A stretch of 64,000 nt of DNA. It comes from Sphingobacterium humi (GTDB lineage: Bacteria > Bacteroidota > Bacteroidia > Sphingobacteriales > Sphingobacteriaceae). The notes below the pieces were generated by a model. The model saw nothing but the letters and a program-made list of their open reading frames with translations, searched no databases and had not been told where the DNA came from. Within the stretch, counting starts at the first letter, position 1. Each line of letters begins with the position of its first letter. Where the stretch lies: contig NZ_WSQA01000002.1 in assembly GCF_009768885.1 (NCBI RefSeq), positions 186,001-250,000 on the forward strand, in the 5' to 3' direction. This document shows, piece by piece, positions 1-7,955 of the stretch. The position numbers and the translations under genes are program-made.

Positions 1-2
1 AA

Positions 3-425
3 GCCAGACATGAAATTCTTTTGGAGAACTTCTATAAAAAACTGCAGATTGAAGCGCGCGTTATTGGTGAAGTGGTAACTAGCCAAATTGCACCAGCTTG
101 TTTAACTTATCAAAACGAACTTATCGAGAACGTTAGAGGCCTTAAAGACCTTGGCCTAAGCAAAGAGTCTTACAGCTCGCAGTTGAACTATTTAGAGCGT
201 ATCTCTAAACACGTAAATACCATCTTAGAAAAAGCTGAAGAAATGCGTCAAGCACGTAAAAAAGCAAATACCTACGAGGATATACGTGAGAAAGCAATTG
301 CATATGATGAAGTGGTAAAACCTTACTTCGATGAGATTCGCTATCACGTGAACAAATTGGAGAAAATTGTAGATGATGCGAAATGGCCATTGCCAAAATT
401 GCGCGAACTATTGTTTATTCATTAA
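3..425 (+). CDS. glnN: Glutamine synthetase type III, C-terminal end (cut by window start)
   Basis: The reading frame is open from the first bases of the window, so only the last 140 or so codons of a longer gene are present. The residues around RHEILLENFYKKLQIEARV, the YQNELIENVRGLKDLG segment and the ending LPKLRELLF are typical of the helical C-terminal extension of type III glutamine synthetases (GlnN), the large (about 730 residue) dodecameric form common in Bacteroidota. The enzyme condenses glutamate and ammonia to glutamine with ATP in the cytoplasm. The catalytic barrel lies upstream of the window, so activity cannot be judged here. A TTG at position 21 is an internal leucine codon, not a start. 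A strong terminator follows about 30 bases after the stop. Confidence 0.88.
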   Translation, partial: ARHEILLENFYKKLQIEARVIGEVVTSQIAPACLTYQNELIENVRGLKDLGLSKESYSSQLNYLERISKHVNTILEKAEEMRQARKKANTYEDIREKAIAYDEVVKPYFDEIRYHVNKLEKIVDDAKWPLPKLRELLFIH

Positions 426-456
426 GAAATAAGCTGGATTTTTTCAGCTAATGGAT

Positions 457-489
457 AAGCTGCTCAGGGGTACTTGAGCAGCTTTTTTT
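457..489 (+). terminator. Intrinsic terminator after glutamine synthetase
   Basis: A 10-bp stem (arms AAGCTGCTCA and TGAGCAGCTT) with a short GGGGTACT loop is followed by a run of seven T on the plus strand. It sits about 30 bases after the glnN stop codon. Confidence 0.85.
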
Positions 490-534
490 GTGGGAACGGG
501 GGTAATCTTTCTTTCATCTTTTTGGAACGTGTTG

Positions 535-606
535 CCATCGACTTGTCATCGGCTTGTCATCAGCTTGTCATCGCTTTGCCATCGTCTTGTCATCGCTTTG
601 TCATCG
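535..606 (+). repeat. Six degenerate 11-bp tandem units (TTGTCATCGGC type)
   Basis: The unit CTTGTCATCGG recurs about six times at an exact 11-base step with one to three changes per unit. The last unit runs into the left arm of the inverted repeat at 600. Complementary units (GATGACAACAC, at the same step) occur on the other side of the inverted repeat around 860-900. The tract is non-coding. Confidence 0.75.
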
Positions 607-758
607 TGAGCGGAGTCGAACGACTGGTACGTCAATGCAATCACAAATTATAATCACCATTACATTTACTTGTAATAATAATATAACACTATTAATCAAC
701 AACATAAGTTAGTTTACCTGTACTGACGTACTAATCGTTCGACTCCGCTCACGATGAC
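600..758. repeat. Dispersed inverted-repeat element, copy 1
   Basis: Two 35-base arms at 600-634 and 724-758 are inverted copies with 33 of 35 positions matching. They share the core GAGCGGAGTCGAACGA and enclose about 89 bases of AT-rich DNA. The internal ATAACACTAT and CATAAGTTAGTTTA segments and the arms recur in the copy at 29268-29468. The element has no coding capacity, so it resembles a MITE or a large REP-type palindrome. The 426-1102 gap holds this element, its flanking 11-bp tandem tracts, a C-rich tract near 920-975 and the upstream region of the next gene. Confidence 0.8.
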
Positions 759-859
759 AGCCTCCCCACAACCGCATGACAAAACGATGACAACCTTCCA
801 ACAAACTTCCAACAACCTTCCCACAACCTTCCCACAACCTCCTGACAGCACCATGGCAA

Positions 860-975
860 CACGATGACAACACAATGACAAACAGATGACAACACGATAA
901 CCTCGCTAAGCCTCACCCCTTGCCCTCCCCTTTCTCACCCCTTTCTCACCCGTATCAATCCCCTTTGCAAAGGCT
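860..975. repeat. 3' flank of compound repeat: GATGACAAC units and CCCCTTTCTCA tract
   Basis: Units of the type GATGACAACAC repeat at 11-base steps and are followed by CTCCCCTTTCTCACCCCTTT and then ATCCCCTTTGCAAAGG. The C-rich tract and the CCCCTTTGCAAA end are shared with 29487-29560 and with 63304-63375. That makes this a conserved module of the dispersed repeat, not simple low complexity. Confidence 0.65.
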
Positions 976-1044
976 TAATCAACGGCAGAAATACGCTTTG
1001 GCAAAACCACAAAAAAGTATCAAACTAAACCCAGCCATGCAGCA

Positions 1045-1052
1045 TATTTTTG
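1045..1052 (+). promoter_or_regulatory. Possible -7 box before the MBL-fold gene
   Basis: TATTTTTG matches the Bacteroidota -7 consensus TAnnTTTG and lies about 50 bases before the ATG at 1103. I see no good TTTG -33 box at the usual spacing, so the call is tentative. Confidence 0.35.
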
Positions 1053-1102
1053 TAACTTAGTAGCAAGACCAGGCCACAAAATTGTGGCTCTAATCGAATA
1101 GC

Positions 1103-1945
1103 ATGAAGATACACAGCATTGATACCGGATTTTTTAAATTAGATGGTGGCGCGATGTTTGGCGTGGTGCCGAAGTCCATTTGGCAGAAAACAAATCCTGC
1201 CGACGAGCGCAACCTCTGCAATTGGGCAACGCGTTTGCTCTTAATAGAAGATGGAAAACGATTAACACTTGTGGATACCGCCATCGGCGATAAGCAAGAC
1301 GATAAATTCTTTAGCCATTATTTCCGGCATGGCGAAGACACCTTAGATTCTTCCTTGGCCAAATTGGGCTACCATCGCGATGATATTACCGATGTGATAT
1401 TAACGCATCTGCATTTCGATCATTGTGGTGGCGCGATAAATCGGGAAGGCGATAAACTGGTGCCAGCATTCAAAAATGCTAGATTTTGGTCGAATGACAA
1501 GCATTGGGACTGGGCGACGGTAGATCCGAACCCGCGGGAGAAAGCTTCCTTTCTTAAGGAAAACATCCAACCCATACAAGAGTCTGGTCAGCTGCATTTT
1601 ATAACCGAGGAACAACCGCAGTACGATACAGAAATCAAGATGCGCTTTGCCTATGGCCATACGGAGGCTATGATGCTGCCGCAAATAAACTACAAAGGAA
1701 AAACCATCCTTTACATGGCCGATTTGCTACCTTCGGTTGGGCATATCCCCTTAGCTTATGTCATGAGCTACGATGTTCGCCCCTTACAAACAATGGACGA
1801 GCGGAAAGCCTATTGGCAGGAGATTGTAGACAAGGAATATATCCTGTTTCTGGAGCACGATCCGGAGCATGAATGCTGCACCCTGCAACATACCGAAAAA
1901 GGGATACGACTGAAAGAAACCTTTAAGCTGAGCGATTTAGGCTAA
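1103..1945 (+). CDS. Metallo-beta-lactamase-fold hydrolase
   Basis: This 280-residue cytoplasmic protein has no signal peptide. It carries the zinc-binding motif THLHFDHCGG (His102, His104, Asp106, His107), a further histidine in YGHTEAM near 183 and an aspartate in MADLLPS near 210, in the order expected of a dinuclear MBL-fold enzyme. The length and the DERNLCNWATRLLLIED start suggest the group that includes AHL lactonases and related lactonase or thioesterase-like hydrolases; the substrate cannot be read from sequence. The gene is followed after 19 bases by a WYL-domain regulator on the same strand, so the two probably form a small operon. The ATG at 1103 directly precedes the first beta strand. 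Confidence 0.85.
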   Translation: MKIHSIDTGFFKLDGGAMFGVVPKSIWQKTNPADERNLCNWATRLLLIEDGKRLTLVDTAIGDKQDDKFFSHYFRHGEDTLDSSLAKLGYHRDDITDVILTHLHFDHCGGAINREGDKLVPAFKNARFWSNDKHWDWATVDPNPREKASFLKENIQPIQESGQLHFITEEQPQYDTEIKMRFAYGHTEAMMLPQINYKGKTILYMADLLPSVGHIPLAYVMSYDVRPLQTMDERKAYWQEIVDKEYILFLEHDPEHECCTLQHTEKGIRLKETFKLSDLG

Positions 1946-1964
1946 TCGCTTTCAACCCACAGCT

Positions 1965-2948
1965 ATGTCTATAGAATTAAAGAAAAGGTTCGACCGCATT
2001 GTCGATATTCTGGTGCAACTGCAATCTAAACGGGTCGTGAAAGCGCAAGAATTGGCCGATCGGTTTGAGGTAAGCCTACGAACGATCTACCGCGATATCA
2101 AAAGCTTGGAACAGGCCGGTGTGCCCTTAATTGGGGAAGCTGGAACGGGCTATTCCATTATGGAAGGCTATCGGTTGCCGCCGGTTTCCTTCAGTCGTGA
2201 AGAAGCCCTAAGCTTTGTGGCAACCGAAAAATTAGCACAGAAGTTTCTGGACAAGGAAAGTAGTCAGCGTTACTCTGCTGCCCTGTTAAAGATTAAGGCA
2301 ATTTTAAAAAGTAACGACAAAGACCTGCTATCCAGCATGGAAGATCAGATTGTGATGAAACAGCAGGCGGTGCCTTTGTTTTTAGATCAAGTGCCCCATA
2401 TCCTGAGCAGTGCCTTGGAAGCCATCTCGCTAAAGAAACAATTTGAGGTTAACTACCAAGGGATCCGCGATGAGCAAGCCATGGCTCGCACTATAGAGCC
2501 CATCGGCATCGTGCATGAAAGCGGCTTCTGGTATATTGTGGCCTATTGCTTAAAACGGCAAGATTTCCGCCAATTTCGCAGCGATCGCTTTGAATCAGCA
2601 AAGATTACGGAGACCAATTTTTCAAAAAGCCATATCTCCATTGCGAATTACCTGGCGCAAAAGAAACAAGACGAGCAACCGAAAAGCTTAGTGAAGCTAT
2701 CGGTTAAGCGAGAAATAGCTAGCCATTTGCGTTGGGAGCGGAATTACTATGGTTTTGTAAAGGAAATTGTGGGTCCTGAATGGGTGGAAATGCATTTCCA
2801 AAGTCCGGATTTAGACCTGGAGTTTCCACGATGGTTGATGATGTTTGCCGACCATGTGCGCAGCATCGAGCCGGAACGCCTACGCAAACAAGTTATCAGC
2901 TTATTGGAAGAAAGCCTGAACACGATAAAAAAACAAGGGGAAAGCTAA
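1965..2948 (+). CDS. HTH plus WYL-domain transcriptional regulator (YafY family)
   Basis: The protein has 327 residues. A DeoR-like winged helix lies at about residues 8-65 (RVVKAQELADRFEVSLRTIY), followed by the typical YRLPPVSFSREEALSF linker. A WYL domain covers about 140-225 (PIGIVHESGFWYIVAYC and RQFRSDRFESAKIT), and a C-terminal WCX extension completes it. WYL proteins are usually ligand-responsive cytoplasmic regulators that often control neighbouring genes. It follows the MBL hydrolase by 19 bases, so hydrolase and regulator may belong together. The stop codon lies inside the loop of a terminator. Confidence 0.88.
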   Translation: MSIELKKRFDRIVDILVQLQSKRVVKAQELADRFEVSLRTIYRDIKSLEQAGVPLIGEAGTGYSIMEGYRLPPVSFSREEALSFVATEKLAQKFLDKESSQRYSAALLKIKAILKSNDKDLLSSMEDQIVMKQQAVPLFLDQVPHILSSALEAISLKKQFEVNYQGIRDEQAMARTIEPIGIVHESGFWYIVAYCLKRQDFRQFRSDRFESAKITETNFSKSHISIANYLAQKKQDEQPKSLVKLSVKREIASHLRWERNYYGFVKEIVGPEWVEMHFQSPDLDLEFPRWLMMFADHVRSIEPERLRKQVISLLEESLNTIKKQGES

Positions 2949-2970
2949 TTTGCAATCCCCTTGTTTTTTT
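2927..2970. terminator. Bidirectional terminator between WYL regulator and susD
   Basis: A perfect 15-bp stem (2927-2941 with 2956-2970, arm TCCCCTTGTTTTTTT) encloses a 14-base loop that contains the TAA stop of the WYL gene. The arms carry A and T runs at their outer ends, so the hairpin can serve both the plus-strand regulator and the convergent susD ending at 2977. Confidence 0.85.
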
Positions 2971-2976
2971 AAGCTA

Positions 2977-4662
2977 TTAATGATAGCCTGGGTTTTGAAC
3001 GAATAGTTCGTTTTTATCCATTTCATCCTGCGGTATTGGTAATAGGTAATCCTTATCGGTAAAGACAGCCTTTTTCCAAACCATTTTTTTGTATTGTTTT
3101 ACGCCTGTTGTTGTGTTTTTACGAATATCCATCCGTAAAATATCACCATTCATCACCTGCGGAGCAATTTTCCAACGACGGATATCATACCAACGGTGCA
3201 ATTCAAACACCAGCTCTACTCTTCTTTCATTCACAATCCGATCAAATAAAGCCGGGCCAGTTACAGTTGCCGGAATAGGCGGCATTTTCACGCTGGGGCG
3301 ATTTCGAACCAGATTCACATACTCACGGGCTAATGCTTCATTGCCCAAAAAGTAGTTTGCTTCTGCATAATTCAATAAGATTTCAGCATAACGGAAGAAG
3401 GTCCATGGGGTTTGCGACATATTGGTAGAACTCGGTTTATTGATGCGTTCATTGACAAATTTACGCGAGTAATAGCCTGTTTCCGAAGCGTTCCATGGTG
3501 AAATGGAGCCCTCATTGGAATCTTTACCTCCCGGCAGGAAGGTTTCCACTTCACGGCCTTTCCAAAGCATGCCATCATGCAATATAGAGGCATAGAAACG
3601 AGGGTCGCGGTCTTTGTAAGGATCTTGATCATTGTAGAGCGGATCATTTTCCGGCAATACCCCACGGATGGTTTCATAATCATCCACCAAGTTCTGTAGC
3701 GGGTGAATTTGCGCGAACCCATTATACCCATTCGGATAGGAACTTAACTCCACGTAGACGGCTTCCGGACTCACTAACTGATTATAAGGGCGTTGCCAGA
3801 TAATTTCAGAATTATACCGGTTTTCTTCCAGAAATAAGGTTCTATAATCACTAAATAACGCATATTTCCCCAAGTCTATCACATCCTTGGCTGCTTTTGC
3901 GGCGGCCTCCCATTTGGTTCTATCGTTAGTTGTATTGTTTAAGGGGCTGGCACGGTATAATAATACCCGAGACTTTAAGGCCATAGCGGCATCTTTGGTA
4001 ATTCTTCCCATATTGGCGGCATCGTAACTGCTTGGCAGCAGGGCAATGGCCTCATCAATATCCTTCAACACAAAAGTCATCACCTCATCGTAGGTATTCC
4101 GTTTCATCTTGAAATCGTCCTTCAGGTTGAATGGCTTGCTCACGATAGGCACGCCTCCATATTGGCTGATCAGCTCAAAATAACACTTCGCGCGGATGAC
4201 TTTGTTCTCCCCTTCCATGCGTTTTTTAACCTCCTCATCCAGGGGTTTGCTCCGCTCACGATCGATATTCTGGAAAAAGATATTTACCCGATTAATCGTA
4301 GTCCAATAATTCTGATTGGTATTGGGCGCCGCATATACACCACTCCAGGAATTGGCAATTCCTAAATTATCGGCTGTTAAATTGCCTTGCCAATAGGCGT
4401 ATAACCAGGAATTATTCCTTGCATTCAGCTCGTCTGACATCACCGATAAATTATATAAACTATACCTAAAGCCTGCAGGCAAAGAACGGTAGGTGCTTGA
4501 AATAAAGGTTTCAATCAAGGCCGGATCATCCCAGATGGCATCCTCACTAAACCGATCTCTTGGCACGGTATCTAACACATCTAACTTACAAGAGGAAAAA
4601 GATATAGCCATGCTCAGGAATAGCAAACTAACAACTCTCATTTTTATATTTAAACATTTCAT
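2977..4662 (-). CDS. SusD/RagB-family glycan-binding lipoprotein (pair 1)
   Basis: This outer-membrane surface lipoprotein of 561 residues caps the SusC transporter encoded just upstream. The signal peptide MKCLNIKMRVVSLLFLSMA leads to a lipobox ending at Cys25 (SFSSC). The SusD features are the DTVPRDRFSEDAIWDDP start, TPR-like helices and the C-terminal RWYDIRRWK and LPIPQDEMDKN motifs. I chose the ATG at 4662, 11 bases after the susC stop and preceded by AAAAAAGGAAGTT. The frame stays open further upstream inside susC, but that stretch has no signal peptide. A start at 4641 (MRVVSLL) is also possible. Confidence 0.9.
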   Translation of the reverse strand: MKCLNIKMRVVSLLFLSMAISFSSCKLDVLDTVPRDRFSEDAIWDDPALIETFISSTYRSLPAGFRYSLYNLSVMSDELNARNNSWLYAYWQGNLTADNLGIANSWSGVYAAPNTNQNYWTTINRVNIFFQNIDRERSKPLDEEVKKRMEGENKVIRAKCYFELISQYGGVPIVSKPFNLKDDFKMKRNTYDEVMTFVLKDIDEAIALLPSSYDAANMGRITKDAAMALKSRVLLYRASPLNNTTNDRTKWEAAAKAAKDVIDLGKYALFSDYRTLFLEENRYNSEIIWQRPYNQLVSPEAVYVELSSYPNGYNGFAQIHPLQNLVDDYETIRGVLPENDPLYNDQDPYKDRDPRFYASILHDGMLWKGREVETFLPGGKDSNEGSISPWNASETGYYSRKFVNERINKPSSTNMSQTPWTFFRYAEILLNYAEANYFLGNEALAREYVNLVRNRPSVKMPPIPATVTGPALFDRIVNERRVELVFELHRWYDIRRWKIAPQVMNGDILRMDIRKNTTTGVKQYKKMVWKKAVFTDKDYLLPIPQDEMDKNELFVQNPGYH

Positions 4663-4673
4663 AACTTCCTTTT

Positions 4674-7600
4674 TTATAGACCAACACTTAAACCAATATT
4701 GAATACTTTGCTTTGCGGATAGAACACACCGCGATCGGATGCACCTTCCGGATCGTACCACTTAATTTTTGATAAGGTAAAGAGGTTGTTTCCATTGACA
4801 AAGACGCGAGCGCTGGAGAATTTAATCTTCGACAGAATATCCGGATTGATATCGTAGCCGATTTCTAAGGTCTTTAAGCGAACAAAAGATGCATCTTGCA
4901 ACCAAAAGGTACTTTTCAACCCACTAGGTTCCCCCGGAGTATCCAATGTTGGGATGCGCGGATATTTAGAATCCATGCTGCCCGGTACCCAACGGTTGGC
5001 AATCAGATCTTCGAGGCCGTTGATGGCAATTCTAGCATTCTGATGGTAATATTGCCAAGCTCTGGCCTGTCCGGCAAAATTCACAAACATCGACAAGCGC
5101 TTGTATTGGAAATTAGCGTTTAATCCAAAAGTAATCTGCGGGATATTCGATTTATCCATCCGCACTCGGTCACCGGCATCAATAATGCCATTGCCATTCA
5201 CATCACGGTATTGCAAATCGCCTACTTTGGAGCCAGGGTAAATGGCTACGCCATTAAGCTGATCTTCGGTTCTAAAAATACCGATGGCATCGTAGTACAA
5301 ATCTGCAGCGACTAGTTTGCCTTCCGCTTTCTGGTAATCTGGCACATTGCTGGCCTCACTTAAATTAATGACTTTATTTTTTGAATAGCCCATATTAGCG
5401 CCAATATTAAATTTAAAGTCACCAGCATTCATCTTATTGTATTTAATGGATCCCTCTACCCCTTTGTTCTCTACCTCCCCTATATTTTCCATCGGTAAGG
5501 ACAAAGAAGTATAGGCTGGGATTTCCAGGTCACGCAGGGCCAGGATGTTGGAACGGCTTTGCTTAAACACATCGATTGTTACATCGAACATGCGATTGAG
5601 GAAGCTCAAATCCGCACCAAGGTTCATAATGGTTGCTACTTCCCAGGTAATATCCGGGTTTGGCGTTACATTAGGTGCCGATCCTAGGCTAGACTTCGGT
5701 GTTTGGCCAAAGTGGTAGCCATATTGTAAACCTAAATTATAGGCCGCCATAAATTGGTACGGGCTAATGGCATCATTACCCAATTGGCCAACAGAAGCTC
5801 TAATTTTTAAATCGTTAATGGTTGTACTTTCCGGAAACAGGTCTTTTGAAGCTACCCATGCCACGGAAACGCCTGGGAAAAAGCCAAAGCGTTGGCCCGG
5901 AGCAAATGCATAGGATCCATCTAAGCGCGCATTGACATCAACGAGGTATTTTTCTTTGAAATTATAGCTAATCCGACCTAACACACTTTGCCGACCCGAA
6001 TTGTAGGACATGCCGTCTGATTCTTGTGTTGCAGGGTCACCGGCGAACATTTCATCGATGGCTGTCGATAAGAAATTACGGCGAAAACTACGTTGAAAGT
6101 TAGATTTCGAGGAAGATTGTTCCCCCGCAACAAAAGCACTGAAAAAATGATCATTAATGGCTTTCTGATAGCTAAGTTTTAAGTTATAAAACATGCCATT
6201 GTCCTTATCGGTTCTGATGTTAAGTTCAGGCGATAAAATGGCACCGGCAGATCTTGGGGTATAGGTATCGTTGCTGGCATCGTAGGTATAAACCGTCCAA
6301 GGCGTCCGCCAGTTTTTATCAAACGTATAACCATCGGAATAGACCATGTAGCCATTCAGCTCGAGGCCTTCCACTTTCGGTATTTTCCAATTGAAACCCG
6401 CTTTAATATTGTAATTATTTTTATTGATGGTTCGCTTCCCTGCAGCATCCGTTACCATCATGGCTGGGTTATAGCCGTTTTCAATACCCGCTGAAGGATA
6501 GCCATTTGGGTAATACACGGGAACCATCGGCAGGGCATTCAACCAATACCAGGCATCCTGCGTGCCGGGGCTAATTTTGGAGCCATACACTGCGTTGATA
6601 TCGCCGGAGATGGTCAACCCTTCGGTCACTTGGGCATCAATATTGGAACGGATGGTATAGGAATCGTAATTATGGATTCCTTTTTTGAATATACTGTTTT
6701 GATTGCTGAAGGAGCCGGAAAGGGAATATTTAACTTTTTCGCTACCACCACGCATATTTAGGTTATGAATTTGCTGGCTGGAAATTGACTTCAACACCTC
6801 ATCATACCAATTTACATTGGGATAATTAGGGTCGGAACCGTTTCTAAACTTCTCGATTTCATCATCGGTATAGCGTGCCGTTTGGCCGCCTTGCACCAAA
6901 AGATCATTTACATATTCGGCAAATAAAGCAGAACTGGCCAACTTCGGTGTCCGGGTGGGTTGGTTGAGACCTACATTCAAGGAATAGTTGATCATCGGTT
7001 TACCGGCTTTACCGCGTTTTGTGGTAATTAAGATAACCCCGTTCGCTGCCTGGGCACCGTAAATGGCCGCCGAAGCATCTTTTAGGATATTGACAGACTC
7101 GATATCACTTTGGTTAATGCGCTCCCATCCTGCGGGATTCTGAACCCCATCCACCACAACCAGGGGTTGGGTGTTTCCGGTGGTATTGGTACCGCGTACC
7201 AAAAGTGCCGATACATCATCTCCAGGCTGTCCGGAACGGTTCATGGCTACCACACCCGGCATTAAGCCCGCAATGGAATTTGTAACACTTACTGTAGGGC
7301 TACGCTGCAACACATCGCCTTGCACCGTGGCAACAGATCCGGTTAAGGTGGCTTTCTTCTGCACACCATAGCCTACCACCACCACTTCTTCTAAATCCTC
7401 ACTGGAACGATCCATCAAGATTTGTAATGCTGTGGATGCGGAGGCAACAGGCTTTTCCTGGGTTAAAAAATTCAACATGCTAAAGACAAGAACATCGCCG
7501 GTTTTGGCGACAATACTGAATTGTCCATTTTCATCTGTTTTGGTACTTATAGGTTTCCCCTTTACAGAAACAGTCACACCAACCAAAGGCTCGTTTGTAT

Positions 7601-7748
7601 CGGCCGCTTGGACAGCACCGGTAACATTAGCTTGCAATAGAGCAGAAAGCGCGTCGGTATGTGGAGGCATTTCGTGGGAATTCGCCAGTAACCGATTGCT
7701 AGAAAGGAAGGAAAGCGACACTATAAGTAAAAAGTTTAAGCTTCTCAT
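4674..7748 (-). CDS. SusC/RagA TonB-dependent outer-membrane transporter (pair 1)
   Basis: This 1024-residue TonB-dependent transporter imports oligosaccharides across the outer membrane with its SusD partner. A signal peptide covers about 1-22. A carboxypeptidase-regulatory-like domain lies near 42-112, the TonB-box region EEVVVVGYGVQKKATLTGSV starts near 120, then comes the plug (VVDGVQNPAGWERINQSDIE) and a beta-barrel ending in FNIGLSVGL. There is no STN domain, so sigma-factor signalling is not expected. The promoter region 7749-7955 is shared with a divergent hydrolase and contains a LacI-like operator at 7861. Confidence 0.92.
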   Translation of the reverse strand: MRSLNFLLIVSLSFLSSNRLLANSHEMPPHTDALSALLQANVTGAVQAADTNEPLVGVTVSVKGKPISTKTDENGQFSIVAKTGDVLVFSMLNFLTQEKPVASASTALQILMDRSSEDLEEVVVVGYGVQKKATLTGSVATVQGDVLQRSPTVSVTNSIAGLMPGVVAMNRSGQPGDDVSALLVRGTNTTGNTQPLVVVDGVQNPAGWERINQSDIESVNILKDASAAIYGAQAANGVILITTKRGKAGKPMINYSLNVGLNQPTRTPKLASSALFAEYVNDLLVQGGQTARYTDDEIEKFRNGSDPNYPNVNWYDEVLKSISSQQIHNLNMRGGSEKVKYSLSGSFSNQNSIFKKGIHNYDSYTIRSNIDAQVTEGLTISGDINAVYGSKISPGTQDAWYWLNALPMVPVYYPNGYPSAGIENGYNPAMMVTDAAGKRTINKNNYNIKAGFNWKIPKVEGLELNGYMVYSDGYTFDKNWRTPWTVYTYDASNDTYTPRSAGAILSPELNIRTDKDNGMFYNLKLSYQKAINDHFFSAFVAGEQSSSKSNFQRSFRRNFLSTAIDEMFAGDPATQESDGMSYNSGRQSVLGRISYNFKEKYLVDVNARLDGSYAFAPGQRFGFFPGVSVAWVASKDLFPESTTINDLKIRASVGQLGNDAISPYQFMAAYNLGLQYGYHFGQTPKSSLGSAPNVTPNPDITWEVATIMNLGADLSFLNRMFDVTIDVFKQSRSNILALRDLEIPAYTSLSLPMENIGEVENKGVEGSIKYNKMNAGDFKFNIGANMGYSKNKVINLSEASNVPDYQKAEGKLVAADLYYDAIGIFRTEDQLNGVAIYPGSKVGDLQYRDVNGNGIIDAGDRVRMDKSNIPQITFGLNANFQYKRLSMFVNFAGQARAWQYYHQNARIAINGLEDLIANRWVPGSMDSKYPRIPTLDTPGEPSGLKSTFWLQDASFVRLKTLEIGYDINPDILSKIKFSSARVFVNGNNLFTLSKIKWYDPEGASDRGVFYPQSKVFNIGLSVGL

Positions 7749-7860
7749 AGTTTAAGCGTTTAAAAGGTTGTTTATGTTAATATGCTATAGGATAAGCACT
7801 TCTGTCATTACAATGATAGATATATTTTTTTCACGCCTTACCGAGGATCGCGTATTTATT

Positions 7861-7877
7861 ACCGACAGCGTTGCCGA
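7861..7877. promoter_or_regulatory. LacI-like operator, site 1 (divergent susC / hydrolase)
   Basis: ACCGACAGCGTTGCCGA is preceded by ATTTATT, and the 14 bases ATTTATTACCGACA recur exactly at 24959. It is one of four related sites (24966, 26071, 17946) with consensus A[CG]CGAYARCGnTK[CG]C, a CG-centred partial palindrome of the size expected for a LacI-family protein. It lies about 110 bases before the susC ATG and about 80 bases before the divergent hydrolase ATG. Confidence 0.6.
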
Positions 7878-7955
7878 CAATTTATTTCCGCATGCACAAA
7901 AAATTGAATAAAATTGTAATAGTAAACAAAAGGAATCAACCTTTAAACCAAAATT

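Noticed and set aside
535..606. Possible CRISPR-like array
   Set aside because: The repeat unit is only 11 bases, contiguous and without spacers, and no cas genes are present.
600..758. Possible tRNA gene or attachment site because of a T-arm-like GTTCGACTCC
   Set aside because: No acceptor, D-arm or anticodon arm can be folded around it, and the motif is part of a symmetric inverted repeat present on both arms.
4663..4761. Longer N-terminus for the susD of pair 1
   Set aside because: The extension lies inside susC, has no signal peptide and would put the lipobox too far from the N-terminus.
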